Origin: JABDGZ01 sp964483785
Lineage (GTDB): Bacteria; Omnitrophota; Gorgyraeia; Zapsychrales; Fredricksoniimonadaceae
Length of the DNA: 64,000 nt
Direction of reading: 5' to 3'
Assembly: GCA_964483785.1 (NCBI GenBank)
Contig: CAZACW010000002.1
Location: forward strand, 1-64,000
Part shown: piece by piece, positions 41,251-49,594 of the stretch
How positions within the stretch are numbered: the first letter of the stretch is position 1
How the letters are laid out: each line of letters opens with the position of its first letter
Position numbers and translations under genes: made by a program
Notes under the pieces: model-generated
The model's database searches: none
What the model saw: only the letters and a program-made list of their open reading frames with translations
What the model was told of the DNA's origin: nothing

Positions 41251-42500
41251 GCCAAGCCTATAAACGCAGCACCTGCCGCCTGTGCGGCAAGCATGATTTT
41301 GAGAAAGTCCTGGAATTGACCCCCACGCCGCCGGCGGATGAATATGTTGCTAAAGAGCGGCTGAACAAAATCCAGAAAACCTATCCCATTGACCTTTATC
41401 TCTGCCGTTCTTGCGGGGTCACCCAGCTTTTGGATGTGATCGATACCGACGAGGTGTACCTGAATTATACCTATGAAACGGTGAGCTCCTTCGGCCTGGT
41501 CAAGCATTTTGAAGACTATGCCAGAGAAGTGATGGACAAATTCAAGCCGAAATTAGGCGGCCTGGTCCTGGATATCGGCAGCAACGACGGGTCTTTGTTG
41601 AAATATTTCAAGGACTTAGGGATGAAAATCCTCGGCATTGACCCTACACCTTCGATCGTCCAAAAAGCCAATGCCAACGGGATCCCGACCCTCGAAGCTT
41701 TTTTCAGCGAGGCCTATGCCCATCAGTTCAAGAAGGAGCACGGCAGCGCGGCGGTGATCACCTGCAACAACCTGGTTGCGGACATTGACAATTTAATGGA
41801 TTTGATCAAAGGGGTCCGCGCCTTGATGGCCCCGGATTCCATTTTCGTTTTTGAAAGTTTTTATCTGGTGGACCAAATCCAGAACTTAGTCTGGGATTTT
41901 ACCTATCACGAGCATTTTTCTTATTTTACGGTCAAGCCCCTGCAGTCCTTTTTCGCGGCCCAGGGCATGGAATTGATCGATGCCCAGCGCGTGTGGACCA
42001 AGGGCGGGTCAGTGCGCTATACCATCCAGCTTAAAGGCGGCCCCCGCAAGGCCTTGCCCAGCGTCGAAGAGTTGATTCAATATGAAGCCGGCATCGGCGC
42101 CCAAACGCCGGAGATTTTCAAAGAGTATAGGCAGAGGATTGAAAAGGCCAAACAGGAGCTGACTGCTCTGCTTAAGGACCTTAAAGCCAGGAAGAAAACC
42201 TTTGCCGGGTTCGGGGCCTCGGCCACGTCCACGACCTTGATCCACCACTATGATTTGGGGGACAAGATTGATTTCATCGCCGATGATTTCAAGGCCAAAC
42301 AGAACCTTTTCAGCCCGGGTTTCCATATCCCGGTCTATCATCCGGACGAGATCTACAAAAGAAAACCCGATTACATCATCATGCTGGCCTGGCGGTATTA
42401 CGAGCCGATCATGAAAAACCACCAGCGTTATTTAGAGGACGGGGGCCAGTTTATCATCCCCTTGCCACGGCTTAAGGTCATATCCAAGGAGACAAAATGA
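41247..42500 (+). CDS. Sugar C-methyltransferase (three-domain, zinc-binding N-terminus)
   Basis: A 417-residue enzyme with the order seen in deoxysugar C-methyltransferases such as TylCIII and NovU: N-terminal zinc-finger-like part (CRLCGKHDF, CRSCG; residues about 8-62), SAM domain (LVLDIGSNDGSLLKYF, about 100-200) and C-terminal domain (FAGFGASATSTTLIHHYDL, about 320-410). Such enzymes methylate C3 or a similar carbon of an NDP-4-keto-sugar. Part of an overlapping gene chain (4-bp overlaps on both sides). Confidence 0.88.
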   Translation: MSQAYKRSTCRLCGKHDFEKVLELTPTPPADEYVAKERLNKIQKTYPIDLYLCRSCGVTQLLDVIDTDEVYLNYTYETVSSFGLVKHFEDYAREVMDKFKPKLGGLVLDIGSNDGSLLKYFKDLGMKILGIDPTPSIVQKANANGIPTLEAFFSEAYAHQFKKEHGSAAVITCNNLVADIDNLMDLIKGVRALMAPDSIFVFESFYLVDQIQNLVWDFTYHEHFSYFTVKPLQSFFAAQGMELIDAQRVWTKGGSVRYTIQLKGGPRKALPSVEELIQYEAGIGAQTPEIFKEYRQRIEKAKQELTALLKDLKARKKTFAGFGASATSTTLIHHYDLGDKIDFIADDFKAKQNLFSPGFHIPVYHPDEIYKRKPDYIIMLAWRYYEPIMKNHQRYLEDGGQFIIPLPRLKVISKETK

Positions 42501-43501
42501 GCTTACCGAATAGACCCCTGCGGGGACAGGAGGCCGTCCGCTACCTCGAGCAAAAATTAAAGTTTTCGCATGAGGAGCTGACCGCCTATCCCAAGTACAT
42601 CATGATCGAAACCGTCAATTTCTGCAACGCGGAATGCATCATGTGCGGGATCGATTTTGACAAGAAGGTCAAGTCCGTGATGAAGGACGAACTTTATAAC
42701 AAAATTTTAAACGATATTGTCGAACATAAGGACCAGATCGAGAAGGTCATGCTGTATCTGGACTGCGAACCCCTTTTGGACAAGAAATTGCCCGGCCGCA
42801 TCGCCCTGATGAAACAGGGGGGGGTCAAAAAAATCAACATTTCCACCAACGCCGCCCTGCTGGATGAGAAAAGGGGGACAGCCATCATCAACGCGGGCCT
42901 GGATGAGATCTACATCAACCTGGATTCCCTGCACAAGGACAGGTTTGAGGCCATCCGCAAGGGGCTGAAATTCGAGGAGGTGCACCAGAATATCCTCAAT
43001 TTTATCCCGTTAAGGAACCGGCTTAACCCTAATATGGTGATCCGCATCCAGATGATTTTGCAGGAGATGAATGCCGACGAGGGGGACGCCTGCCTCGCGT
43101 ATTGGAAACCGAAATTAAACCCTCAGGACCAGATCATCGTGCAAAAGGCCCATAACTGGGCGCGTTTTGTCAACACCAAGAGTTTCGGGGATGAATTCAC
43201 CATCAACAATATCCCCTGCATCGGGCCTTTCGGGACTTTTTGCATCCATGTGGACGGGACTGTGGGGCTGTGCAGCATGGACACCGAGCCCAAGGGGGCC
43301 ACAGGCGAGGGCATCGGCAGTGTCGCCGAGAAAACGATCGCACAGGTCTGGACAGGTGAGCCGGTCCAAAGGGTGAGGCAGGTCCATATCGCGGGCGAGC
43401 GCTGCGGGATTAAATTATGCGACGGCTGCACCTTGTGGCGGGAGGACAAGCATATCCTCGAGGACATTGTCAAGCCGCAAAGCTTGTGCCAACAGCCTTA
43501 A
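42497..43501 (+). CDS. Radical SAM protein with SPASM-like C-terminus
   Basis: A 334-residue enzyme with the radical SAM motif NFCNAECIMCGID (CxxxCxxC) at residues about 36-48, the SAM-binding region and a cysteine-rich C-terminus (CIGPFGTFCIH, CGIKLCDGCTLW) that fits an auxiliary iron-sulfur site (SPASM/twitch). In sugar loci such enzymes can perform deamination, dehydrogenation or epimerisation. Substrate unknown. Confidence 0.85.
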   Translation: MSLPNRPLRGQEAVRYLEQKLKFSHEELTAYPKYIMIETVNFCNAECIMCGIDFDKKVKSVMKDELYNKILNDIVEHKDQIEKVMLYLDCEPLLDKKLPGRIALMKQGGVKKINISTNAALLDEKRGTAIINAGLDEIYINLDSLHKDRFEAIRKGLKFEEVHQNILNFIPLRNRLNPNMVIRIQMILQEMNADEGDACLAYWKPKLNPQDQIIVQKAHNWARFVNTKSFGDEFTINNIPCIGPFGTFCIHVDGTVGLCSMDTEPKGATGEGIGSVAEKTIAQVWTGEPVQRVRQVHIAGERCGIKLCDGCTLWREDKHILEDIVKPQSLCQQP

Positions 43502-43506
43502 AAAAT

Positions 43507-44310
43507 ATGATGAACAAAGAACATGTGCTGATGATCGGCGCCAGTAAGGGCAGCGGGCGCATCAGCGCGCAAACGCTGGCCCAGGCAGGTTATCAGGTGT
43601 CTGTGATCAGCCGCAGGCCGCCGCAGGAAAAAATCGACGGTGCCCGGCATTGGTCTGCGGACATCACCAAGCCCGCCCTTTTTGCGGAAACGCTTGAGGC
43701 CATTGTCCGCCAGGCAGGGCCGTTGCATCATCTGATTTTTTGCCATCAATTCAGGGGCGAAGGCGATGCCTGGGCAGGGCAGATTGAAACCAGTTTGACC
43801 GCAGTCAAGCGCGTGATCGAATCTGCCGTGGATCATTTCGCGCCGGCCAGGGGCGGCAGTACCATTGTCATCGTCAGCTCCATCTGCGGCCGCTTGATCG
43901 CCGTGGAACAGCCGGTGGGCTATCATGTGGCCAAGGCAGGATTGGAACAGATGGTGCGCTATTACGCCATGGCCCTGGGCCGCAAAGGGATCAGGGTCAA
44001 TGCCGTTGCCCCGAACTCGGTGTTGAAGGCGGAAAACCGGGATTTTTACAAGCGCAACAAGGAACTTTATGATCTGTACGCTAAAATCCTGCCCTTGGGC
44101 AGGATGGTGAGTTCGGAAGATGTGGCGGGCGCGATCGCCTTTTTGTGCGGCCCCCCGTCGAGCGGCATCACCGGCCAGACCCTGGTCATCGACGGAGGGA
44201 TGTCCCTGCAGGACCATGAGGGCATGGCGCGATCGCTTATGTCCTTAGACCAAATCCAGCTGACTAAAAAAAACCATAAACCTGTGCATGCCGCGGCCGA
44301 TGAAAAATAA
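43507..44310 (+). CDS. Short-chain dehydrogenase/reductase
   Basis: A 267-residue SDR with cofactor motif IGASKGSGRI, IVIVSSICG, catalytic YHVAKAGLEQM (YxxxK) and IRVNAVAPNSV. Classical SDR fold; may reduce a keto-sugar. ATG at 43507 sits 5 bases after the radical SAM stop; a longer frame to 43417 lies inside that gene. It resembles PtmA-type SDRs in legionaminic loci only in general terms. Confidence 0.88.
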   Translation: MMNKEHVLMIGASKGSGRISAQTLAQAGYQVSVISRRPPQEKIDGARHWSADITKPALFAETLEAIVRQAGPLHHLIFCHQFRGEGDAWAGQIETSLTAVKRVIESAVDHFAPARGGSTIVIVSSICGRLIAVEQPVGYHVAKAGLEQMVRYYAMALGRKGIRVNAVAPNSVLKAENRDFYKRNKELYDLYAKILPLGRMVSSEDVAGAIAFLCGPPSSGITGQTLVIDGGMSLQDHEGMARSLMSLDQIQLTKKNHKPVHAAADEK

Positions 44311-45484
44311 ATTAATGCCCATCCTGGAATACTATCAAAGCCGGCAGATCAATCCGGTGCCTATCGGCATTGAAGATCCCAAAACATGGGAAACCCATTG
44401 CATCAGGCGCCAAAATCTTTATGAGAGGCATTTGAAAATTCCTATTCCGATGTTCCGCGGCCGTTCGGTGATCGAGTTCGGGTGCAATTCCGGCGAGAAT
44501 GCTTTATACCTGGCCTCCGCAGGCGCCCTGCTGACCCTGGTGGAGCCCAATGAGCAGGTGCTGCCGCGTTTGCGCGCTTTATTCGAGCGTTTTCATCTGC
44601 AGGGGCAGATCAAGGCCCTGGCTGCCACGGACATCGCGGCCTTCAAGCCGCAGGAACAATACGATATCATGCTCGCCGAAGGTTTTCTGACCATGATCCC
44701 TGACCGCGGCCGGATGTTGTTGAAAATCTGCTCCCTGCTTAAGCCCGGAGGTTTCGGCGTGATTTCCTTCGATGACCGCTACGGAGAGATGTTTGAGATC
44801 ATCCGGCAGACGGTGTTTCGCCGGGTCTGCCGCGCCAGAGGCCTTGCTGACCTGCATAGCGCAGAGGCTCTGGCCGCGGCCAAGGAATTATTCGAAGAGG
44901 ATTTCACCCGGATCAACAGCTCCCGGCCGTTTAAGGCCTGGTGGCAGGATGTGCTTTTGAATCCCTATGTGTCGTGGGAACATCTGGGGACCTATCATGA
45001 ATTTGTAGCCTTGCTGCAGGAGGCCGGCTGTGAAGTCCATGCCACCTCGCCGCTTTGGTCCCAGATGGACCATGGCTCCTGGTATAAAAATGTGGCGGGC
45101 CCTCAGGAAAGGCATCACCGGTTTTTGGAGGATTTTTATAAGGCCTTTCCTTTTTTGCTGACCGGCCTGCCTTTTTTGGCTGAGCGCATGGAGCCGGCCA
45201 AGCCGCAGGAAGTGGAGGCTGTTTCGGATTTCATCAAGGCCCTTTCCGCTTATAATTTTGCGGACAGTCCATTTGAGTCCATCGCTTATCCGCCGTTGAT
45301 GGACCGGTATTTTGCCTCAAGCCCATGCGCGGAATTGAAAAAATTGAATACAGAAATCAAGGCCCTGCTGTCTTTGTTGGGCCGTGACCCTCAGGCGGCC
45401 ATCGGCTTTTACAAGCAGACGGAATTTTTGCAACGCGCATGGGGCATGGCCGGCCCCTATATCAGTTTTAAAAAACTCACATGA
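44300..45484 (+). CDS. SAM-dependent methyltransferase, two-domain
   Basis: A protein of about 394 residues starting MKNKLMPILEYYQS (an in-frame ATG at 44288 is an alternative). The SAM domain has VIEFGCNSGENALYLASAG with LTLVEPNE, followed by a C-terminal region of about 190 residues without a recognised family. Overlaps the SDR gene and, by 4 bp, the sulfotransferase gene. Might methylate the glycan or its lipid carrier. Confidence 0.75.
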   Translation: MKNKLMPILEYYQSRQINPVPIGIEDPKTWETHCIRRQNLYERHLKIPIPMFRGRSVIEFGCNSGENALYLASAGALLTLVEPNEQVLPRLRALFERFHLQGQIKALAATDIAAFKPQEQYDIMLAEGFLTMIPDRGRMLLKICSLLKPGGFGVISFDDRYGEMFEIIRQTVFRRVCRARGLADLHSAEALAAAKELFEEDFTRINSSRPFKAWWQDVLLNPYVSWEHLGTYHEFVALLQEAGCEVHATSPLWSQMDHGSWYKNVAGPQERHHRFLEDFYKAFPFLLTGLPFLAERMEPAKPQEVEAVSDFIKALSAYNFADSPFESIAYPPLMDRYFASSPCAELKKLNTEIKALLSLLGRDPQAAIGFYKQTEFLQRAWGMAGPYISFKKLT

Positions 45485-46947
45485 ACACGACCCAGGTCCA
45501 GGAGAAGAAAATAAGCTCGGCAGCCCCGCTGAAATTTTCCGATATCAAGGAACCGGATCTTTTTGCCCTGGTTTTTTATAAGGGCGGCGGCACCAAGCTT
45601 TTTCACAGTTATCTCGATTCCCATCCGGAAATCTACAATATCCCGGCCTTTCCCTTGCTGTATTTTTATCCGCACTGGAGGCAATGGCAGGAACAATACC
45701 AGGAAGTCTGGGACTGGGAGACCATCATCCATATTTTCTGCCTCAAGCACGCTTCGGTGATCAATTCCAGCAAGATCCCGGGCTTAAGCGGTTTGGCGGG
45801 CCTGGGCGAAGGCCAAAACGAGAACATCGCCATCGACGGGGAGGAGTTCCGGCGCCATCTCAAAAATCTTCTGCGCGAAGAGCCGGTGCGCCGCAGGACC
45901 TTTTTATTGTCCGTCTTTTACGCCTACGCGCTGTGCAAGGGCGAGGACCTCACCACCAAGAAGGCCATGCTGTGGCACCATCACATGATCCCTTACCTGG
46001 AAGATTTCCTGAGCGATTTTCCCGACGCCAAGATCATGGGGATGATCAGGGACCCCAGGATCAAGATCTACTCCATGGTCCAGCAGGACATCAAGACCGA
46101 CCTGATCAAGCTCAGCCTCACCGATGCCATGATTTACCGCTCGAACGTGTTTTACCAGCAGATCAAGGTCCTTTTGATAACGACCCTGCATTTCTTGCGC
46201 CTCAAGGTCCCGGGCGGGGTTTATTTTGTGCGGCATGAGGACTTGGCCTCAGACCTTTCCCGGGTGATGAAAAGGGTGGCGGATCTGACCGGCATCAAGT
46301 TCCAGGATTCCATGCTGGAATGCACCTTCGACGGGAAATTATGGTGGGGGCATGAGATCCATGCCATGCCCAAGGTGGGGCAGGCCGCCTCCGACGCTGA
46401 AAGGGCCAAGAAAATGTCGCAGGAGGCCTTAAAGAGGGTGCTCTCAACCTCCTGGCAGAAACAAAAGCCCGGCTGGGAAATTTTTGTCCTGGAAGGGCTG
46501 GACTATGATTTTCTCAAAGAATACGGCTATACGCCGCTGTATTACAAACAGGACACCTGGGGGGAAAGGCTGGCGCTGTGTGCCGCGGTCTGGGTCCCTT
46601 TTAGGATGGAGATCGAAGACACCTGGTTTTATTTAAACCCGGCCAACCATATCAAACTCATTACCGCGGCCTGGCAGGAAGCGACGGGCACTCTCAAGCG
46701 CAAATATTACGGCTTTAGCGCCACGTATCTTTTCAAGCACAGTTATAAGGCCTTTCATCTATGGAACAAGCCGTGGCTCGTTCAAAAAATAGAGCGGGTC
46801 CCGGTGCTTAATGTCATCTACACCTATTTGCGCTTTTGGCTGGCCATCTGTCTTTTGCCTTTGCTGTATCTGCGGCGCATCGCCCTGTTTTATTACATTT
46901 TTTTCCGCCGCCTTTTCAAGGGGTCTTTCCTGGCCGCACAAATTTAA
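45481..46947 (+). CDS. Sulfotransferase-family protein with membrane-associated C-terminus
   Basis: A 488-residue protein. The PAPS 5'-phosphosulfate loop is represented by FYKGGGTKLFHSYLDSHPEI, the 3'-phosphate site by MGMIRDPRIKIYSM, and the segment VRHEDLASDLSRVMKRVADL matches the usual helix after it. The last 70 residues carry two hydrophobic helices (LRFWLAICLLPLLYL and IALFYYIFF). Expected to transfer sulfate from PAPS to a glycan hydroxyl at the membrane. It is followed directly by APS kinase and PAP phosphatase genes, which strongly supports the assignment. Confidence 0.82.
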   Translation: MNTTQVQEKKISSAAPLKFSDIKEPDLFALVFYKGGGTKLFHSYLDSHPEIYNIPAFPLLYFYPHWRQWQEQYQEVWDWETIIHIFCLKHASVINSSKIPGLSGLAGLGEGQNENIAIDGEEFRRHLKNLLREEPVRRRTFLLSVFYAYALCKGEDLTTKKAMLWHHHMIPYLEDFLSDFPDAKIMGMIRDPRIKIYSMVQQDIKTDLIKLSLTDAMIYRSNVFYQQIKVLLITTLHFLRLKVPGGVYFVRHEDLASDLSRVMKRVADLTGIKFQDSMLECTFDGKLWWGHEIHAMPKVGQAASDAERAKKMSQEALKRVLSTSWQKQKPGWEIFVLEGLDYDFLKEYGYTPLYYKQDTWGERLALCAAVWVPFRMEIEDTWFYLNPANHIKLITAAWQEATGTLKRKYYGFSATYLFKHSYKAFHLWNKPWLVQKIERVPVLNVIYTYLRFWLAICLLPLLYLRRIALFYYIFFRRLFKGSFLAAQI

Positions 46948-46965
46948 AACGCAGGGAGGTAAGGT

Positions 46966-47481
46966 TTGATCCAGCGCAACATGACCTTATGGCTGACCGG
47001 ACGTCCTTGTTCCGGCAAAACCAGCATATCGAAACAGCTGAAAATGGAATTGGCCAGCCGCGGGATCCACGCGGTCTGCATGGACGGAGACGCGGTGCGC
47101 CATGGCTTAAACAAGGACCTGGGCTTCTCGCCCCAAGACCGTCAGGAAAATCTGCGGCGCGTGGCCCATGTCTGCGAACTTTTTAACGCCAACGGGATTT
47201 TTGTCATCGCCGCCTTTGTCTCGCCGACCAATGATTTGAGGGAGATGGTCAGGGGCCTCATCACCCATTTTAAATTGTGCTATGTGTCCTGCCCTTTGGA
47301 AGCGGCGGAGGCGCGGGATGTCAAAGGCATGTATAAAAAAGCCCGCTTGGGCATCATCAAAGAATTCACCGGCATTTCGGCGCCGTTCGAAGAGCCGGGC
47401 CATCCCGAGATCGTGGTGGAATCCAGCCAAGCAACAGCCGCTGAATGCGTCAAGCGGATCATGGACAAACTCGAGCAATGA
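46966..47481 (+). CDS. cysC: Adenylylsulfate (APS) kinase
   Basis: APS kinase phosphorylates APS to PAPS, the sulfate donor for sulfotransferases. The 171-residue protein has P-loop LTGRPCSGKTS, MDGDAVRHGLNKDLGFS, DRQENLRRVAHV and FVSPTNDLREM, all diagnostic. A TTG at 46966 is taken as start because AGGGAGGT (46953-46960) lies 5 bases upstream; ATG at 46981 is the alternative. ATP sulfurylase, which makes APS, is not in the window. Overlaps the next gene by ATGA. Confidence 0.95.
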   Translation: MIQRNMTLWLTGRPCSGKTSISKQLKMELASRGIHAVCMDGDAVRHGLNKDLGFSPQDRQENLRRVAHVCELFNANGIFVIAAFVSPTNDLREMVRGLITHFKLCYVSCPLEAAEARDVKGMYKKARLGIIKEFTGISAPFEEPGHPEIVVESSQATAAECVKRIMDKLEQ

Positions 47482-48278
47482 CCATGGCCTTAAAACAGGG
47501 ATCGGAGTTATTGATGGAGGCGCTGGCCGTAAGCAAGCAGGCTGGTGAGGCCATTCTCGGCATTTATGACAAGGGATTTGAGACATCCTTCAAGGACGAT
47601 CAATCGCCCTTGACCTCGGCAGACACAGCCTCCCATGCGGTGATCCTGCGCGGGTTGCGGGCCTTGACGCCGGAGCTTCCTGTTTTTTCGGAAGAATCAG
47701 AATCCATCGCGTATGCAACCAGGCGGCTATGGAAGGAATACTGGCTGGTGGACCCGCTCGACGGCACCAAGGAATTCATCAAGCGAAACGGAGAATTCAC
47801 CGTCAATATCGCCTTGATCAGGGAGTGCCGGCCGGTACTTGGGGTGGTTTATGCCCCGGCATTGGGAGTCGCGTATTTTGCCCGGCAGGGTCAGGGGGCT
47901 TTTAAGCAGGGCAAGTCCGGAGAAATCAGCCCAATCGCCGTTGACCAAGACACGGGCCGGGGATTGAACATAGTGGCCAGCCGTTCCCATCAGGGCCAGG
48001 AAGATGCGTTTTTAAAACGATTGGGCGCCCACACTTGTTTGAACATGGGCTCATCGCTGAAATTTTGCCTGGTGGCTGAGGGCCGGGCCCATCTTTATCC
48101 GCGTTTTTTACCCACCAGCGAGTGGGACACGGCCGCGGCCCAGTGTGTCGCCGAGGAAGCAGGCGCGGCGGTCACGGATTTGCAGGGACAGAGGCTTTTG
48201 TATAACAAAGAAAATCTGCTCAATCCTTTTTTTGTGGCCAGTAGTTTGCCCAAGGAGCAATGGATGCAGGCCCTATGA
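47478..48278 (+). CDS. cysQ: 3'(2'),5'-bisphosphate nucleotidase
   Basis: CysQ hydrolyses the PAP left by sulfotransferases to AMP, relieving product inhibition. The 266-residue inositol-monophosphatase-fold protein has SPLTSADTAS, FSEESES and the metal-binding WLVDPLDGTKEFIKRNGEF plus EWDTAAAQCVAEEAG. It overlaps cysC and the downstream glycosyltransferase by 4 bp each, so donor synthesis, transfer and by-product recycling are encoded together. Confidence 0.95.
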   Translation: MTMALKQGSELLMEALAVSKQAGEAILGIYDKGFETSFKDDQSPLTSADTASHAVILRGLRALTPELPVFSEESESIAYATRRLWKEYWLVDPLDGTKEFIKRNGEFTVNIALIRECRPVLGVVYAPALGVAYFARQGQGAFKQGKSGEISPIAVDQDTGRGLNIVASRSHQGQEDAFLKRLGAHTCLNMGSSLKFCLVAEGRAHLYPRFLPTSEWDTAAAQCVAEEAGAAVTDLQGQRLLYNKENLLNPFFVASSLPKEQWMQAL

Positions 48279-49582
48279 AAGATTCCGGAATCCAACAACA
48301 CTCGGCCCTGGCAACCCGCGAGAATGTCTGGGAGAATATCCGTTCAGGGAAAAAGCTCCATTTAGCCGAGATCATCAGCAGGCAATGGAAACAGATTCAG
48401 CAGGGAGGGGTTGGTGTCTGGTGCAAGAAATTTTGGATGATGCTGATGGTCGTGCTGGCCCTGCCCGTGGCCTTGATCATCCGTCTGGTCAGGCCCTTTA
48501 TCCTTATCCGTTTTGGGGACCTTAATGCCACCCGTCTGGGGCATTTTGCCACGAACACGGCCCTGTATACGGCCTATCGTCATTGTTCACGCTCAAATAC
48601 ACTCGACATCTTCTATTATACGACGCCGATTTCCAATCATCAGATGAAGAAGATGTGGGACAGGACCCTGCTCATCTGCCCCCTGGCCCGCTGGTGGGAA
48701 AAAGCCAATATGGTCCTTCCTGGAGCCAAGGCCCATATCATCAGAGAACATTTGGACGGCAGGGATGCCCGGGGAGTTTATGAAAAGTCCCCCATCCCGG
48801 TCTCCTTTAGCGCCGATGAAGAAAAGCAGGCGCAGGAAGCCCTTGGCCGCTTAGGCCTGCCTAAGGGAGCTTTTTTTGTCTGCTTTCATGCCCGCAGCCC
48901 GGTTTACCTTGATAAATATCTGCCCCAATTCGACCACCGCTACCATGATTTCCGGGATTCAGATATCATGACTTATCAAATGGCTGTCCAGGAACTGATA
49001 CGTCGAGGGTATTATTGCATCCGCATGGGGATGAATGAACCGGACCCGTTTCCCCTTCAAGACCCCAAACTGATCGATTATGCGATTTTAGGCCGGGATG
49101 AATTATTGGACATCTATCTGCCGGCCAAATGCCATTTCTTTTTAGGGACAGCCTGCGGGCTGACCTCCATTCCCCGCCTGTTCAAGAGGCCGATTGCCTG
49201 GGTCAATTATATTCCTTTAAGTCTGGCACACAGCTGGGACAGCCGATCCTATTTCATCCCTAAAAAAATTTGGTTAAAGTCAGAGAAAAGATTCTTGAAT
49301 TTCAAGGAAATGCTCTCTCCTCCCTGGAGTAATGAACGGGTGAACATCAATTTTGAGGAAGCGGGGATTGAACCTGTCAACAATACGCCGCAAGAGATTG
49401 CTGACCTGGCCAGGGAAGTCGAGGAGCGATTAGGCGGCCGCTGGAAGGCCTCTTCTCAAGACGAGGCCATGCAGGAGAAATTTTGGTCCCTTTTTCGTAA
49501 GGACCGCATTTATCACGATGTGATCAGGGCCAGGATCGGCACCCAATTTTTGCGGGACCATCAACACTTGCTGGAGGCTTAA
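48275..49582 (+). CDS. Glycosyltransferase (TIGR04372-like)
   Basis: A 435-residue protein with one N-terminal transmembrane helix (MMLMVVLALPVALIIRL) and a soluble domain with FVCFHARSPVYLDKYLPQFDHRYHDFRDSD in its central region (about 205-235) and FFLGTACGLTSIPRLF. These blocks fit the TIGR04372 family, found in capsule and LPS loci and thought to be glycosyltransferases. Acceptor and donor unknown. Placed between the sulfation cassette and the ABC flippase. Confidence 0.65.
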   Translation: MKDSGIQQHSALATRENVWENIRSGKKLHLAEIISRQWKQIQQGGVGVWCKKFWMMLMVVLALPVALIIRLVRPFILIRFGDLNATRLGHFATNTALYTAYRHCSRSNTLDIFYYTTPISNHQMKKMWDRTLLICPLARWWEKANMVLPGAKAHIIREHLDGRDARGVYEKSPIPVSFSADEEKQAQEALGRLGLPKGAFFVCFHARSPVYLDKYLPQFDHRYHDFRDSDIMTYQMAVQELIRRGYYCIRMGMNEPDPFPLQDPKLIDYAILGRDELLDIYLPAKCHFFLGTACGLTSIPRLFKRPIAWVNYIPLSLAHSWDSRSYFIPKKIWLKSEKRFLNFKEMLSPPWSNERVNINFEEAGIEPVNNTPQEIADLAREVEERLGGRWKASSQDEAMQEKFWSLFRKDRIYHDVIRARIGTQFLRDHQHLLEA

Positions 49583-49594
49583 GAAGGGTCGACG

